From Oribacterium sp. oral taxon 102 (GTDB lineage Bacteria > Bacillota > Clostridia > Lachnospirales > Lachnospiraceae), in assembly GCF_013394775.1 (NCBI RefSeq), contig NZ_JABXYT010000001.1, positions 1,440,501-1,504,500 on the forward strand: a stretch of DNA of 64,000 bases, written 5' to 3'. The stretch's first letter is position 1. Each line of letters opens with the position of its first letter. Position numbers and translations under genes: made by a program. The notes beneath the pieces were generated by a model. That model saw only the letters and a list, made by a program, of their open reading frames with translations. It was not told the origin of the DNA and searched no databases. Positions 42,471-51,300 of the stretch are shown one piece after another.

Positions 42471-42552
42471 ATTTTCCGTGTGATGCTCATTCGGAGGGAA
42501 TTTCGTACAGGGCATAGACTGCGCTGCTACAGGCAGCTTTCGGGAGGATAGA

Positions 42553-44481
42553 ATGGCAGAGAACTACAATGCAGACAGTATTACCGTGCTGGAGGGGCTG
42601 GAGGCTGTCCGCAGGAGACCGGGCATGTATATCGGCTCCGTCAGCACGAAAGGGCTGAACCATCTGATCTATGAGATTGTGGACAATTCCGTGGACGAGC
42701 ATCTGGCGGGGCACTGCTCTGAGATCTGGGTGACGCTTGGTGAGGATGGTTCCTGTACCGTCAGGGATAACGGAAGAGGGATTCCGGTCGGTCTGCATAA
42801 GAAGGGGGTTTCCGCGGAGCGGATCGTAATGACGACGCTGCATGCCGGCGGGAAATTCGACGACAAATCCTACAAGACCTCCGGCGGACTGCATGGCGTG
42901 GGCTCCTCGGTCGTGAACGCACTTTCGCGCTATATGAGGATTCGCATCTATCAGGACGGTAAAATCTATGAGGATGAATATGCGAGGGGGATTCCGACGA
43001 AGGAGCTGACCGGCGGGCTGCTTCCGGTGGTCGGGAGAACGAAGGAGACCGGAACGGAGACCTGCTTCATTCCGGATGAAGAGATCTTTGAGAAGACCCG
43101 CTTCAAGGCGGATTGGTTACAGTCGCGGCTTCATGAGACCGCATATCTGAATCCGGAGCTGACGATTCATTATCGGGATGAGAGAGAGGTCCCGGCAGTG
43201 GAAGCGCAGTATCATGAGCCGGAGGGACTGATCGCTTTCGTGCGGGAGCTCAATAAGGATGCCGGCGCCCCGGTGACCCCGGCAATCTATTTCCGCGGGA
43301 GTGCGGAGCGCTCGGAGGTGGAGTGCTGCATCCAGTATACCGATTCTTTTGAGGAGAATATTCTCGGCTTCTGTAATGATATTTATACGCAGGAGGGCGG
43401 CACGCATATCGTCGGCTTCAAAACGAAGCTGACACAGATCGTGAACAGCTATGCGAGGCAGCTCGGTATCCTGAAGGAGAAGGATCCGAATTTCACCGGT
43501 GCGGATACCCGCAACGGCATCACAGCGATTGTATCAATTAAGTATCATGAGCCTGTTTTCGAGGGACAGACCAAGACGAAGCTTGCCTCGCTGGAGGCGG
43601 CGAAGCATGTCGCGGCAGTCACAGGGGAGGAGCTGGAGCATTTCTTCGATCGGAATGTCGAGGTTGTGAAGGCGGTGATCGGCTGTGCGGAGCGCTCTGC
43701 GAAGATCCGGCGGCAGGAGGAGAAGGCGAAGACCAACCTGCTCTCGAAGTCGAAGTACAGCTTCGATTCCAATGGGAAGCTCGCGAACTGCATTTCCAGG
43801 AACCCGGAGGAATGCGAGATTTTCATCGTGGAGGGAGATTCCGCGGGCGGCTCGGCACGGGGCTCCCGCAACCGTCACACGCAGGCGATCCTTCCGCTCC
43901 GCGGAAAAATCCTGAATGTAGAGAAGGCATCAATCGATAAGGTGCTCGCCAATGCGGAGATCAAGACGATGATCAACACCTTCGGCTGCGGCTTTTCGGA
44001 GGGCTACGGCAATGACTTCGACATTTCGAAGCTGCGCTACAATAAGATCATTTTGATGACGGATGCGGATGTCGACGGCAGCCATATCGACACGCTGCTT
44101 CTGACCTTCCTCTACCGCTTCATGCCGGATCTGATTCGGGAGGGGCATGTCTATGTGTCGATGCCGCCGCTGTATCTGGCGACACCGAATAATAAGAAGG
44201 AGACGCCGCAGTACCTTTATGATGAGAGTGCGCTCCTGAAGTACCGCGAGAAGCATAAAGAGGGGAGCTATGAGATCAAGCGCTTCAAGGGACTCGGTGA
44301 GATGGATCCGTCCGAGCTCTGGGAGACGACGCTGAATCCGGAGAACCGTGTGCTGAAGCGCGTCGAGATCGAGGATGCACGGCTTGCCTCCGAGGTTACG
44401 GGAATGCTGATGGGCACGGAGGTCGGTCCGCGGCGGGAATTTATCTATCAGCATGCCAATGAGGCGGTGATCGACGCGTGA
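42553..44481 (+). CDS. parE: Type IIA topoisomerase B subunit (ParE/GyrB-like)
   Basis: ATPase subunit of a DNA gyrase/topoisomerase IV type enzyme. 642 residues: GHKL ATPase ('EIVDNSVDEHLAG' ~40-52, 'GRGIPVG', 'GGLHGVGSSVVNALS' ~113-127), transducer, Toprim ('EGDSAGGSARGSRNRHTQAILPLRGK' begins ~425; 'DADVDGSH' ~518). Its neighbour is an A subunit, so together they form one enzyme. I call parE since Firmicutes gyrB usually sits near dnaA/recF, but GyrB-like features mean the gyrase/topo IV split is inferred from context only. Confidence 0.85.
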   Translation: MAENYNADSITVLEGLEAVRRRPGMYIGSVSTKGLNHLIYEIVDNSVDEHLAGHCSEIWVTLGEDGSCTVRDNGRGIPVGLHKKGVSAERIVMTTLHAGGKFDDKSYKTSGGLHGVGSSVVNALSRYMRIRIYQDGKIYEDEYARGIPTKELTGGLLPVVGRTKETGTETCFIPDEEIFEKTRFKADWLQSRLHETAYLNPELTIHYRDEREVPAVEAQYHEPEGLIAFVRELNKDAGAPVTPAIYFRGSAERSEVECCIQYTDSFEENILGFCNDIYTQEGGTHIVGFKTKLTQIVNSYARQLGILKEKDPNFTGADTRNGITAIVSIKYHEPVFEGQTKTKLASLEAAKHVAAVTGEELEHFFDRNVEVVKAVIGCAERSAKIRRQEEKAKTNLLSKSKYSFDSNGKLANCISRNPEECEIFIVEGDSAGGSARGSRNRHTQAILPLRGKILNVEKASIDKVLANAEIKTMINTFGCGFSEGYGNDFDISKLRYNKIILMTDADVDGSHIDTLLLTFLYRFMPDLIREGHVYVSMPPLYLATPNNKKETPQYLYDESALLKYREKHKEGSYEIKRFKGLGEMDPSELWETTLNPENRVLKRVEIEDARLASEVTGMLMGTEVGPRREFIYQHANEAVIDA

Positions 44482-44501
44482 ATCAATTGTATCCGTTCTG
44501 C

Positions 44502-44610
44502 CCCGATCTCTGATCGGGAGAGCTTCGAGGTTTATCGCAGGGACAAGTCCTGCGATAAACCTCTGGCGAAGCGCTTTGAGCGGTTCAGGGCAATCGCTTG
44601 CGATTGCTTC
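44502..44610. repeat. Hairpin-rich intergenic element, inverted copy of the repeat downstream of polC
   Basis: Between parE and parC: CCCGATC/GATCGGG (44502-44518), a perfect 15-bp stem GAGGTTTATCGCAGG (44527-44541) / 44549-44563, and GCAATCGC-TT-GCGATTGC. Bases 44573-44610 match the reverse complement of the unit at 52941-52978 at about 31 of 38 positions. Confidence 0.8.
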
Positions 44611-44636
44611 TTTAAAAGAGAGGACGAAAGATTTAG

Positions 44637-46874
44637 ATGGCAGAAAGAATACTAACGACAGAATTTTCGGAGGAGATGCAGAAGTCCTATCTCGACTATT
44701 CCATGAGCGTGATCACCAGCCGCGCGGTACCGGATATTCGGGACGGGCTGAAGCCGGTACAGCGGCGGGTGCTCTTCGATATGGATGAGCTGCACGTTAC
44801 CCATGACAGGCCGACGCTGAAATCTGCCCGGATCTGCGGTGATACGATGGGAAAGTATCATCCGCATGGAGATGCCTCGATCTATGACACACTGGTTGTG
44901 ATGGCGCAGGGCTTCAAGAGGATGCAGCCGCTCGTTCGGGGACAGGGGAATTTCGGCTCCATAGAGGGCGACTCTGCTGCCGCGCCCAGATATACCGAGG
45001 CGAGGCTCGAGAAGTTTACCGACGATGTGATGCTGCGGGACATGGAGATTACCGTCCCTTTCCAGCTGAATTATGACGAGAAGCTGCGGGAGCCTGTGGT
45101 GCTTCCGGCGCGTATCCCATATTTTCTTCTGAACGGCTCGGAAGGCATCGCCGTAGGGATGAGCACCTCCGCTCCGTCCCATAACCTTGGGGAGATCATC
45201 GACCTGCTCCTCGCCTATCTTGAGAATCCGGCGATGGACATTTCCGAGATGATGCAGTATCTGCACGGCCCCGATTTTCCTACCGGAGGTATCATCGCGA
45301 ACAAGTCGGAGCTGCTGGATATCTACCGGAGCGGCTGCGGCAGGCTCAAGCTCCGCGGGAAGCTATGCTTCGAGAAGAAGCAGGGCAGGTCGGATCGGGA
45401 CAAGCTCGTGATCACGGAGATTCCCTATACGATGATCGGACAGGGCATACAGAAGTTCATGCAGGACACTGCGCAGCTCGTTGAGGACAAGAAGCTGCCG
45501 GAAATTCTGGACATCTCCAACCAGTCCGACAAGGAGGGAATGCGGATCGTGCTCGAGCTTCGGAGCGGAGCGGATATCGAACGCATCACCAATATTCTCT
45601 ATAAGAAGACGAAGCTCGAGGACACCTTCGGCGTCAATATGCTTGCGATCGTGAATGGGCGGCCGGAGATTCTGTCTCTGCGCGGCATCCTGAAGGAATA
45701 TGTGAAGTTCCAGTATGAGCTGATCGATCGGAAGTATACGAATCTGCTCGAAAAGGAGAGCCAGAGACGGGAGATTCAGGAGGGGCTGATTGAGGCGGTC
45801 GATTTGATCGATGCCATCATTGCCCTGCTTCGGAGCTGTCAGTCGCAGGCAGACGCGAAGCAGGCGTTGATGACGGGAGAGCTGTCGAAGCTCCGGCTGA
45901 GGCCGCGCGACATGGAATTCCGAGAGCAGATACAATGCTTTCATTTCACTGAGAGACAGGCGCAGGCGATCCTCGATATGCGGCTTGCGAAGCTGATCGG
46001 ACTCGAGCTCAGAGAGCTCCGGAAGGAGCACACGGAGACGCTTCGCAGGATCAAGGAATACCGCGCGATTCTCGGATCCCGAGGCAGGGCGAACGAGCTG
46101 CTGGCGCAGGAGCTCAGGGGGATCCGGGCGGAATATGCCGTGCCGCGGAGAACCCTGCTCGAGGACGGCAGAGAGGCTGTCTATGACGAGTCTGCCGTGG
46201 AAGAGATGAATGTGATCTATGTGCAGGACAAATTCGGCTATGCAAAGCTCGTGGACGAGGCGACCTATCAGAGAAATCAGGAGGCGCTCCGCGCCGAGAG
46301 CCGCTACCTGCTGCCCTGCAAAAATACCGACCGCCTGCTCCTTTTCACGGATAAGGGCAATATGTATCAGCTGAAAATGATGGATGTGCCGCTCGGGAAG
46401 TTCCGGGACAAGGGGATCCCGATCGACAATATCAGCAAATATTCCGCGAATGAGGAGGAGATCCTGTTCCTAAGTGTCCGTTCGGGGATTTCCGGAAAAC
46501 AGCTGCTCTTCCTGAGCGAGGAGGGACTGGTGAAGCGCGTTGCCGCGGAGGAGTTCGATACCGCGAACCGACAGGTTTCCGCGACGAAGCTCGCAGAGGG
46601 AGACCGTCTTGTCATGGTGAAGGAATGGGATGCGGAGAGCGATATCGTGTTTGAGACCGCCGGTGGCTTCTTCCTTCGATGCGGCATTGAGGAGATTCCC
46701 GTGCAGAAAAAGACTGCGAAGGGCGTCGTCTCTGTGAAGCTTGGGAAGGGCGACAGTCTGAAGGGCTTCTACCTGCTCGGCAGCGAGAACAAAGAGATCA
46801 CTGTCAATGAGAAAAAGCTCGCGCTGAACCGCCTGAAAATCGGAAAACGCGGCGGAAAAGGAACGAAGCACTGA
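44637..46874 (+). CDS. parC: Type IIA topoisomerase A subunit (ParC/GyrA-like)
   Basis: DNA cleavage-religation subunit partnering the preceding gene. 745 residues with catalytic Tyr119 in 'APRYTEARL', breakage-reunion domain and a shortened C-terminal beta-propeller ending in 'GKRGGKGTKH'. At the position equal to E. coli GyrA Ser83 it has Ala80 (motif HPHGDASIYD); the Asp87 equivalent is Asp84. About 60-70 residues shorter than full GyrA. The extreme C-terminal KRGGKG resembles the GyrA-box core but is displaced, so gyrase activity cannot be assumed. Confidence 0.87.
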   Translation: MAERILTTEFSEEMQKSYLDYSMSVITSRAVPDIRDGLKPVQRRVLFDMDELHVTHDRPTLKSARICGDTMGKYHPHGDASIYDTLVVMAQGFKRMQPLVRGQGNFGSIEGDSAAAPRYTEARLEKFTDDVMLRDMEITVPFQLNYDEKLREPVVLPARIPYFLLNGSEGIAVGMSTSAPSHNLGEIIDLLLAYLENPAMDISEMMQYLHGPDFPTGGIIANKSELLDIYRSGCGRLKLRGKLCFEKKQGRSDRDKLVITEIPYTMIGQGIQKFMQDTAQLVEDKKLPEILDISNQSDKEGMRIVLELRSGADIERITNILYKKTKLEDTFGVNMLAIVNGRPEILSLRGILKEYVKFQYELIDRKYTNLLEKESQRREIQEGLIEAVDLIDAIIALLRSCQSQADAKQALMTGELSKLRLRPRDMEFREQIQCFHFTERQAQAILDMRLAKLIGLELRELRKEHTETLRRIKEYRAILGSRGRANELLAQELRGIRAEYAVPRRTLLEDGREAVYDESAVEEMNVIYVQDKFGYAKLVDEATYQRNQEALRAESRYLLPCKNTDRLLLFTDKGNMYQLKMMDVPLGKFRDKGIPIDNISKYSANEEEILFLSVRSGISGKQLLFLSEEGLVKRVAAEEFDTANRQVSATKLAEGDRLVMVKEWDAESDIVFETAGGFFLRCGIEEIPVQKKTAKGVVSVKLGKGDSLKGFYLLGSENKEITVNEKKLALNRLKIGKRGGKGTKH

Positions 46875-46951
46875 GCAGTATATGGAAAGGGAAATGCAGC
46901 GCGATGCCCGGACATTCTTTGGGGCTATAGGAAGCATAGGCATTTGTTCTA

Positions 46952-46980
46952 TTGTCTTTCCTGTCGCTTCGGAGTATAAA
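46952..46980 (+). promoter_or_regulatory. Promoter of asd
   Basis: TTGTCT (46952-46957), 17 bases, TATAAA (46975-46980). Confidence 0.72.
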
Positions 46981-47024
46981 TCTAAGAAACAATGACAGAC
47001 ATTTAATGACAAACATTTCGCATT

Positions 47025-47056
47025 CTCTGCCGCATTCCGGCGGGGCTGCGGCAGAG
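47025..47056 (+). promoter_or_regulatory. Hairpin overlapping the asd ribosome-binding site
   Basis: CTCTGCCGCA pairs perfectly with TGCGGCAGAG; the right arm runs into the GAGGAG used by asd. It may limit translation initiation. Confidence 0.55.
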
Positions 47057-47065
47057 GAGATGAAT

Positions 47066-48148
47066 ATGGAAAAGCTAAAGGTTGGAATTCTGGGCGCGAC
47101 GGGGATGGTAGGACAGAGGTTTGCCACGCTGCTGGCGGAGCATCCCTGGTTTGAGATTACGACACTGGCAGCCTCCCCGCGCTCCGCAGGACTTCGCTAT
47201 GAGCAGGCGGTCGGAGGCAGATGGAAGCTGGAGACGCCGATGCCGGAGAAGGTCAGGGATATCATCGTGAAGGACGTTTCGAAGGTCACGGAGGTCGTTT
47301 CCGATGTAGACTTCGTATTCTCTGCTGTTGACATGAAGAAAGAGGAGATCAGGGAGATCGAGGAGGCATATGCGAAGACGGAGACGCCGGTGGTTTCCAA
47401 TAACTCCGCGCATCGTTGGACGCCGGATGTTCCGATGGTTGTGCCGGAGATCAACCCGGAGCATTACGAGATCATCAAGGTGCAGCGGGAGAGGCTCGGT
47501 ACGAGCCGCGGCTTCATTGCGGTGAAGCCGAACTGCTCCATTCAGTCCTACAGTCCGGCGCTTGCCGCATGGAGAGAATTCGAGCCGACGCAGGTGGTGG
47601 TTTCCACCTATCAGGCGATCTCCGGCGCGGGGAAGAACTTCGAGAGCTGGCCGGAGATGGTCGGCAACGTAATCCCGTATATCGGCGGCGAGGAGGAGAA
47701 GTCCGAGAGAGAGCCGCTCCGCGTCTTCGGCAGGATCGTCGGCAGGGAGATCGTTCCGGCAGAGAGTCCGCTGATCACTTCACAATGCATCCGTGTGCCG
47801 GTGCTGAACGGACATACTGCGACGGTCTTCGTGAATTTCAGAAAGAAGCCGACAAAGGAGGAGCTGATTGACCGTCTCGTAAGCTACAGAGGGCTGCCGC
47901 AGGAGTATGCGCTACCGTCTGCGCCGAAACAGTTCATCCAGTATCTGACGGAGGACAACCGGCCGCAGGTCAGGCTGGATGTGAATTTTGAGAACGGTAT
48001 GGGCATCTCGATCGGCCGGCTCCGTCCGGACAGTCTCTTTGACTGGAAGTTCGTCGGACTCAGCCACAATACCCTTCGCGGCGCGGCAGGCGGCGGTGTG
48101 GAATCGGCGGAAATGCTGGTGAAGCTCGGGTATATCACGAAGAAGTAA
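47066..48148 (+). CDS. asd: Aspartate-semialdehyde dehydrogenase
   Basis: Reduces aspartyl phosphate on the path to lysine/diaminopimelate, methionine and threonine. Start at 47066 (spacing of six from GGAG); 47060 is too close and the frame from 46952 overlaps the promoter. 360 residues: 'GILGATGMVGQRF' (6-18), catalytic Cys in 'KPNCSIQSYSPAL' (~152) and 'GHTATVFVNF'. The sequence is of the archaeal/Clostridial type rather than the E. coli type. No other lysine genes nearby. Confidence 0.95.
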   Translation: MEKLKVGILGATGMVGQRFATLLAEHPWFEITTLAASPRSAGLRYEQAVGGRWKLETPMPEKVRDIIVKDVSKVTEVVSDVDFVFSAVDMKKEEIREIEEAYAKTETPVVSNNSAHRWTPDVPMVVPEINPEHYEIIKVQRERLGTSRGFIAVKPNCSIQSYSPALAAWREFEPTQVVVSTYQAISGAGKNFESWPEMVGNVIPYIGGEEEKSEREPLRVFGRIVGREIVPAESPLITSQCIRVPVLNGHTATVFVNFRKKPTKEELIDRLVSYRGLPQEYALPSAPKQFIQYLTEDNRPQVRLDVNFENGMGISIGRLRPDSLFDWKFVGLSHNTLRGAAGGGVESAEMLVKLGYITKK

Positions 48149-48179
48149 GAAGCATTGGCGCTGCTTTCAGCTGTACAGA

Positions 48180-48211
48180 AAAAGGAACTCCTCGCATAAG
48201 GGGTTCCTTTT
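48180..48211 (+). terminator. Terminator of asd
   Basis: AAAGGAACTCC / GGGGTTCCTTT, about 11 pairs with one G-U, 8-base loop, then TTTTCC. Confidence 0.9.
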
Positions 48212-48252
48212 CCTTACCTTTTTTGTCTGCGATTCTGCATTCCTCAGAAGCA

Positions 48253-48281
48253 TTGGAAACCTACCGCAGGCATGGTATAAT
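48253..48281 (+). promoter_or_regulatory. Promoter of polC
   Basis: TTGGAA (48253-48258), 17 bases, perfect TATAAT (48276-48281), 50 bases before the ATG. Confidence 0.88.
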
Positions 48282-48330
48282 ATGACCCTATGCAGCATAT
48301 AAAGGGGAGGACAGAGCGTAAGGACAGGCT

Positions 48331-51300
48331 ATGAAGCATTTTTTTGAGGTATTCGAGAATCTGGAGCTTCGGGACGGGATGCTGTCCCTGTTTCAGGATG
48401 TGCTGGTTTCCCGCGTGACGATCTCCCGGGACAAGACACAGCTTCGGATCTATATTCATTCCCGGCATGTGATCGATAAGGCGGAGGTTCGGGAAATGGA
48501 GCGGGCGATCAAGACGCAGCTCTTCCCCGGGAAGAAGCTCGGCGTACGGATACTGGAGAAGTTCCGGCTGTCCGCCCAGTACAGTGCGCGGACGCTGTAT
48601 GAGATGTACGGAGAATCGATCCTGATGGAGCTTCGGGATTACAATATCGTCCTTTATAATATGCTCTCCATCGGGAAGATCAGCTGGAATGATGAGGACA
48701 GTATGCAGCTGACGGTTCCGAATTCCCATCTCTACGCAAGGGCGGAGAAGGAGCTTATACAGATTCTGAAGAAGCTCTTCGAGGAGCGGTGCGGCGTAGA
48801 CTACAGGCTCGAGGTGCTGTACGAGGAACGGGAAAAGAAGGAGGAGATACGGTCCTGCGATCGAAACTATGTTCCGGCAGAGCTTCGCGGGCCGACAGCG
48901 GAGACGATCCGGAAAAGGGAGGAGGGCTTCCTGCACGCCTACGATCCTTTCCAGCTGGACAGTGCAAAGAGGGCATATGAGTATCAAGGAAACGGAACGC
49001 AGACGGAGAAGCGCAACGAAACCGCAGTCTCCGAGCGAAGGACGCAGCCGATTGCAAGTCCGCAGATGGGAGCGGGAAGCGGAAAATGGGGGAGAGACGG
49101 CAACGCCCGGCGAAAATTCGCCTTCAAGCGCTCGGAATCGGAGGAGGTGCTCTATGGCAGGGACTTCTACGAGGAGCCGATAAAAATTTCCGAAGTCAGT
49201 GAGGCGAGCGGTACCGTGGTGCTGGGCGGACAAATTATTATGGTGGACGAGCGGCGGACGAAGTCCGGAAAGAATATCCTCAGCTTTTCCTTCACGGACT
49301 TTACCGATTCCATTGCATCCAAGATCTTCGTGGATGATGAGGATATGGAGGCGGCACGTGCATTCCTGAAGCCGGGAAGCCAGATTAAACTGAAGGGCGT
49401 CGTTGAGTTCGATACCTTTGATAAGGAGCTGGAGCTCTCTCACGTGAACGGGATCAAGAAATACAGCATTACACGGGAAAAGCGGCAGGATCACGCGAAG
49501 GAGAAGCGCGTCGAGCTGCATCTGCATACAAAAATGTCCGACATGGATGGGGTTTCCGATATCAACGATTACATCGATACCGCCATCTCCTTCGGTATGC
49601 GTGCGATGGCGATTACGGATCATGGCGTCGTGCAGGCGTTTCCGGATGCGGCGATTTATCTGAAAAAGATCGGACATGAGAAGGACTTTAAGCTGCTCTA
49701 CGGCGTAGAGGGCTATCTTGTAGACGACCTCCAGTCCATCGTAACGAATCCGGGTGAGCAGGCGCTCCGTGCGGAGACGGTGGTTTTCGATATCGAGACG
49801 ACCGGCTTTAATGCTGCGAATGACCGCATCATTGAGATCGGCGCGGTGAAGCTCCGCGACAATCAGATCGTGGATCGGATGGATGTCTTCGTGAATCCGA
49901 GGATCCCGATTCCGTTCCGCATCACACAGCTCACCTCAATCGACGATTCCATGGTGCTCGACGCAGATCCGATTGAGGAGGTGCTCCCGCGCTTTCTCGA
50001 CTGGTGCGGTTCGGCTGTGATTGTAGCGCACAATGCTGAATTCGACACGGGCTTCATTCGTGCCAATGCGAAGCGGCTCGGAATTCCGTATCAGCCGACG
50101 ATATTGGATACGGTCGGACTCTCCAGACTGCTGCTTCCGCATCTGAACCGTTTCAAGCTGGATACGATCGCGAAGGAGCTGAAGGTCTCCCTGGAGAACC
50201 ATCACCGCGCCGTGGATGACGCCGGCGCGACTGCGGAGATCTATCAGAGGGAAATCGAAATGCTGGAGAAGCGCGGCGTGACGCGGCTTATCGACATTGA
50301 CCGTCTGGATTATGACCATGCGGCAAATGTCTGCAAGCTGCCGAGCCATCACGTTATCCTCCTTGCGAAGAACGATGTCGGCAGGATCAATCTTTACCGG
50401 CTGATTTCGGAATCGCACCTCCATTACTTCAAAAAGGCGCCGCGTATCCCGAAATCGCTGCTCAAGGAAAGGCGGGAGGGACTGCTTGTCGGAAGTGCCT
50501 GCGTAATGGGGGAGCTCTTTGACAGCATGGTGCGCGGAGCGGAGGACTCCCAGCTCATGGACATTGCGTCCTTTTACGACTACCTCGAGGTGCAGCCGCT
50601 CGGGAACAATGATTTCATGCTGCATTCGGATCGCTACTCCGCGAAGACGCGGGAGGATCTGATCGAATACAATAAAAAAATCATTTCGATCGGGGAGCAG
50701 CTCGGGAAACCGGTCTGCGCGACCTGCGATGCGCATTATGTGAATCCGGAGGATGATATTTATCGGAAGATTATCATGGCGGGGCGGGGCTTCGAGGAAG
50801 AGGAGAGCGACGCCTGCCTCTATTTCCGTTCGACAGAGGAGATGCTTGGGGAGTTCGACTACCTTACGCCGAATAAGGCGAAGGAGCTGGTGATCGACAA
50901 TCCGAACCGAATCGCGGATATGTGCGAGCCGATCAAGCCGGTGCGTCCGGACAAGTGCCCGCCGGTTATCGAGCATTCGGACGAGGAGCTGCGCCGGATC
51001 TGCTATGAGACCGCGCACAGGATGTATGGGCCGGAGTTGCCGAAGATTGTGGAGGACCGTCTCGAGGTCGAGCTGAAGTCTATCATCGGAAACGGCTATT
51101 CGGTGATGTATATCATTGCACAGAAGCTTGTGGACAAGTCCAATGAGGACGGATATCTGGTCGGCTCCCGAGGCTCGGTCGGCTCCTCCTTCGCGGCGAC
51201 CATGGCGCATATCACGGAGGTGAACCCGCTTTCCCCGCATTATGTCTGTCCGGACTGCTTCTGGTACGACTTCGACTCTCCGGAGGTGAAGAAGTATTCC

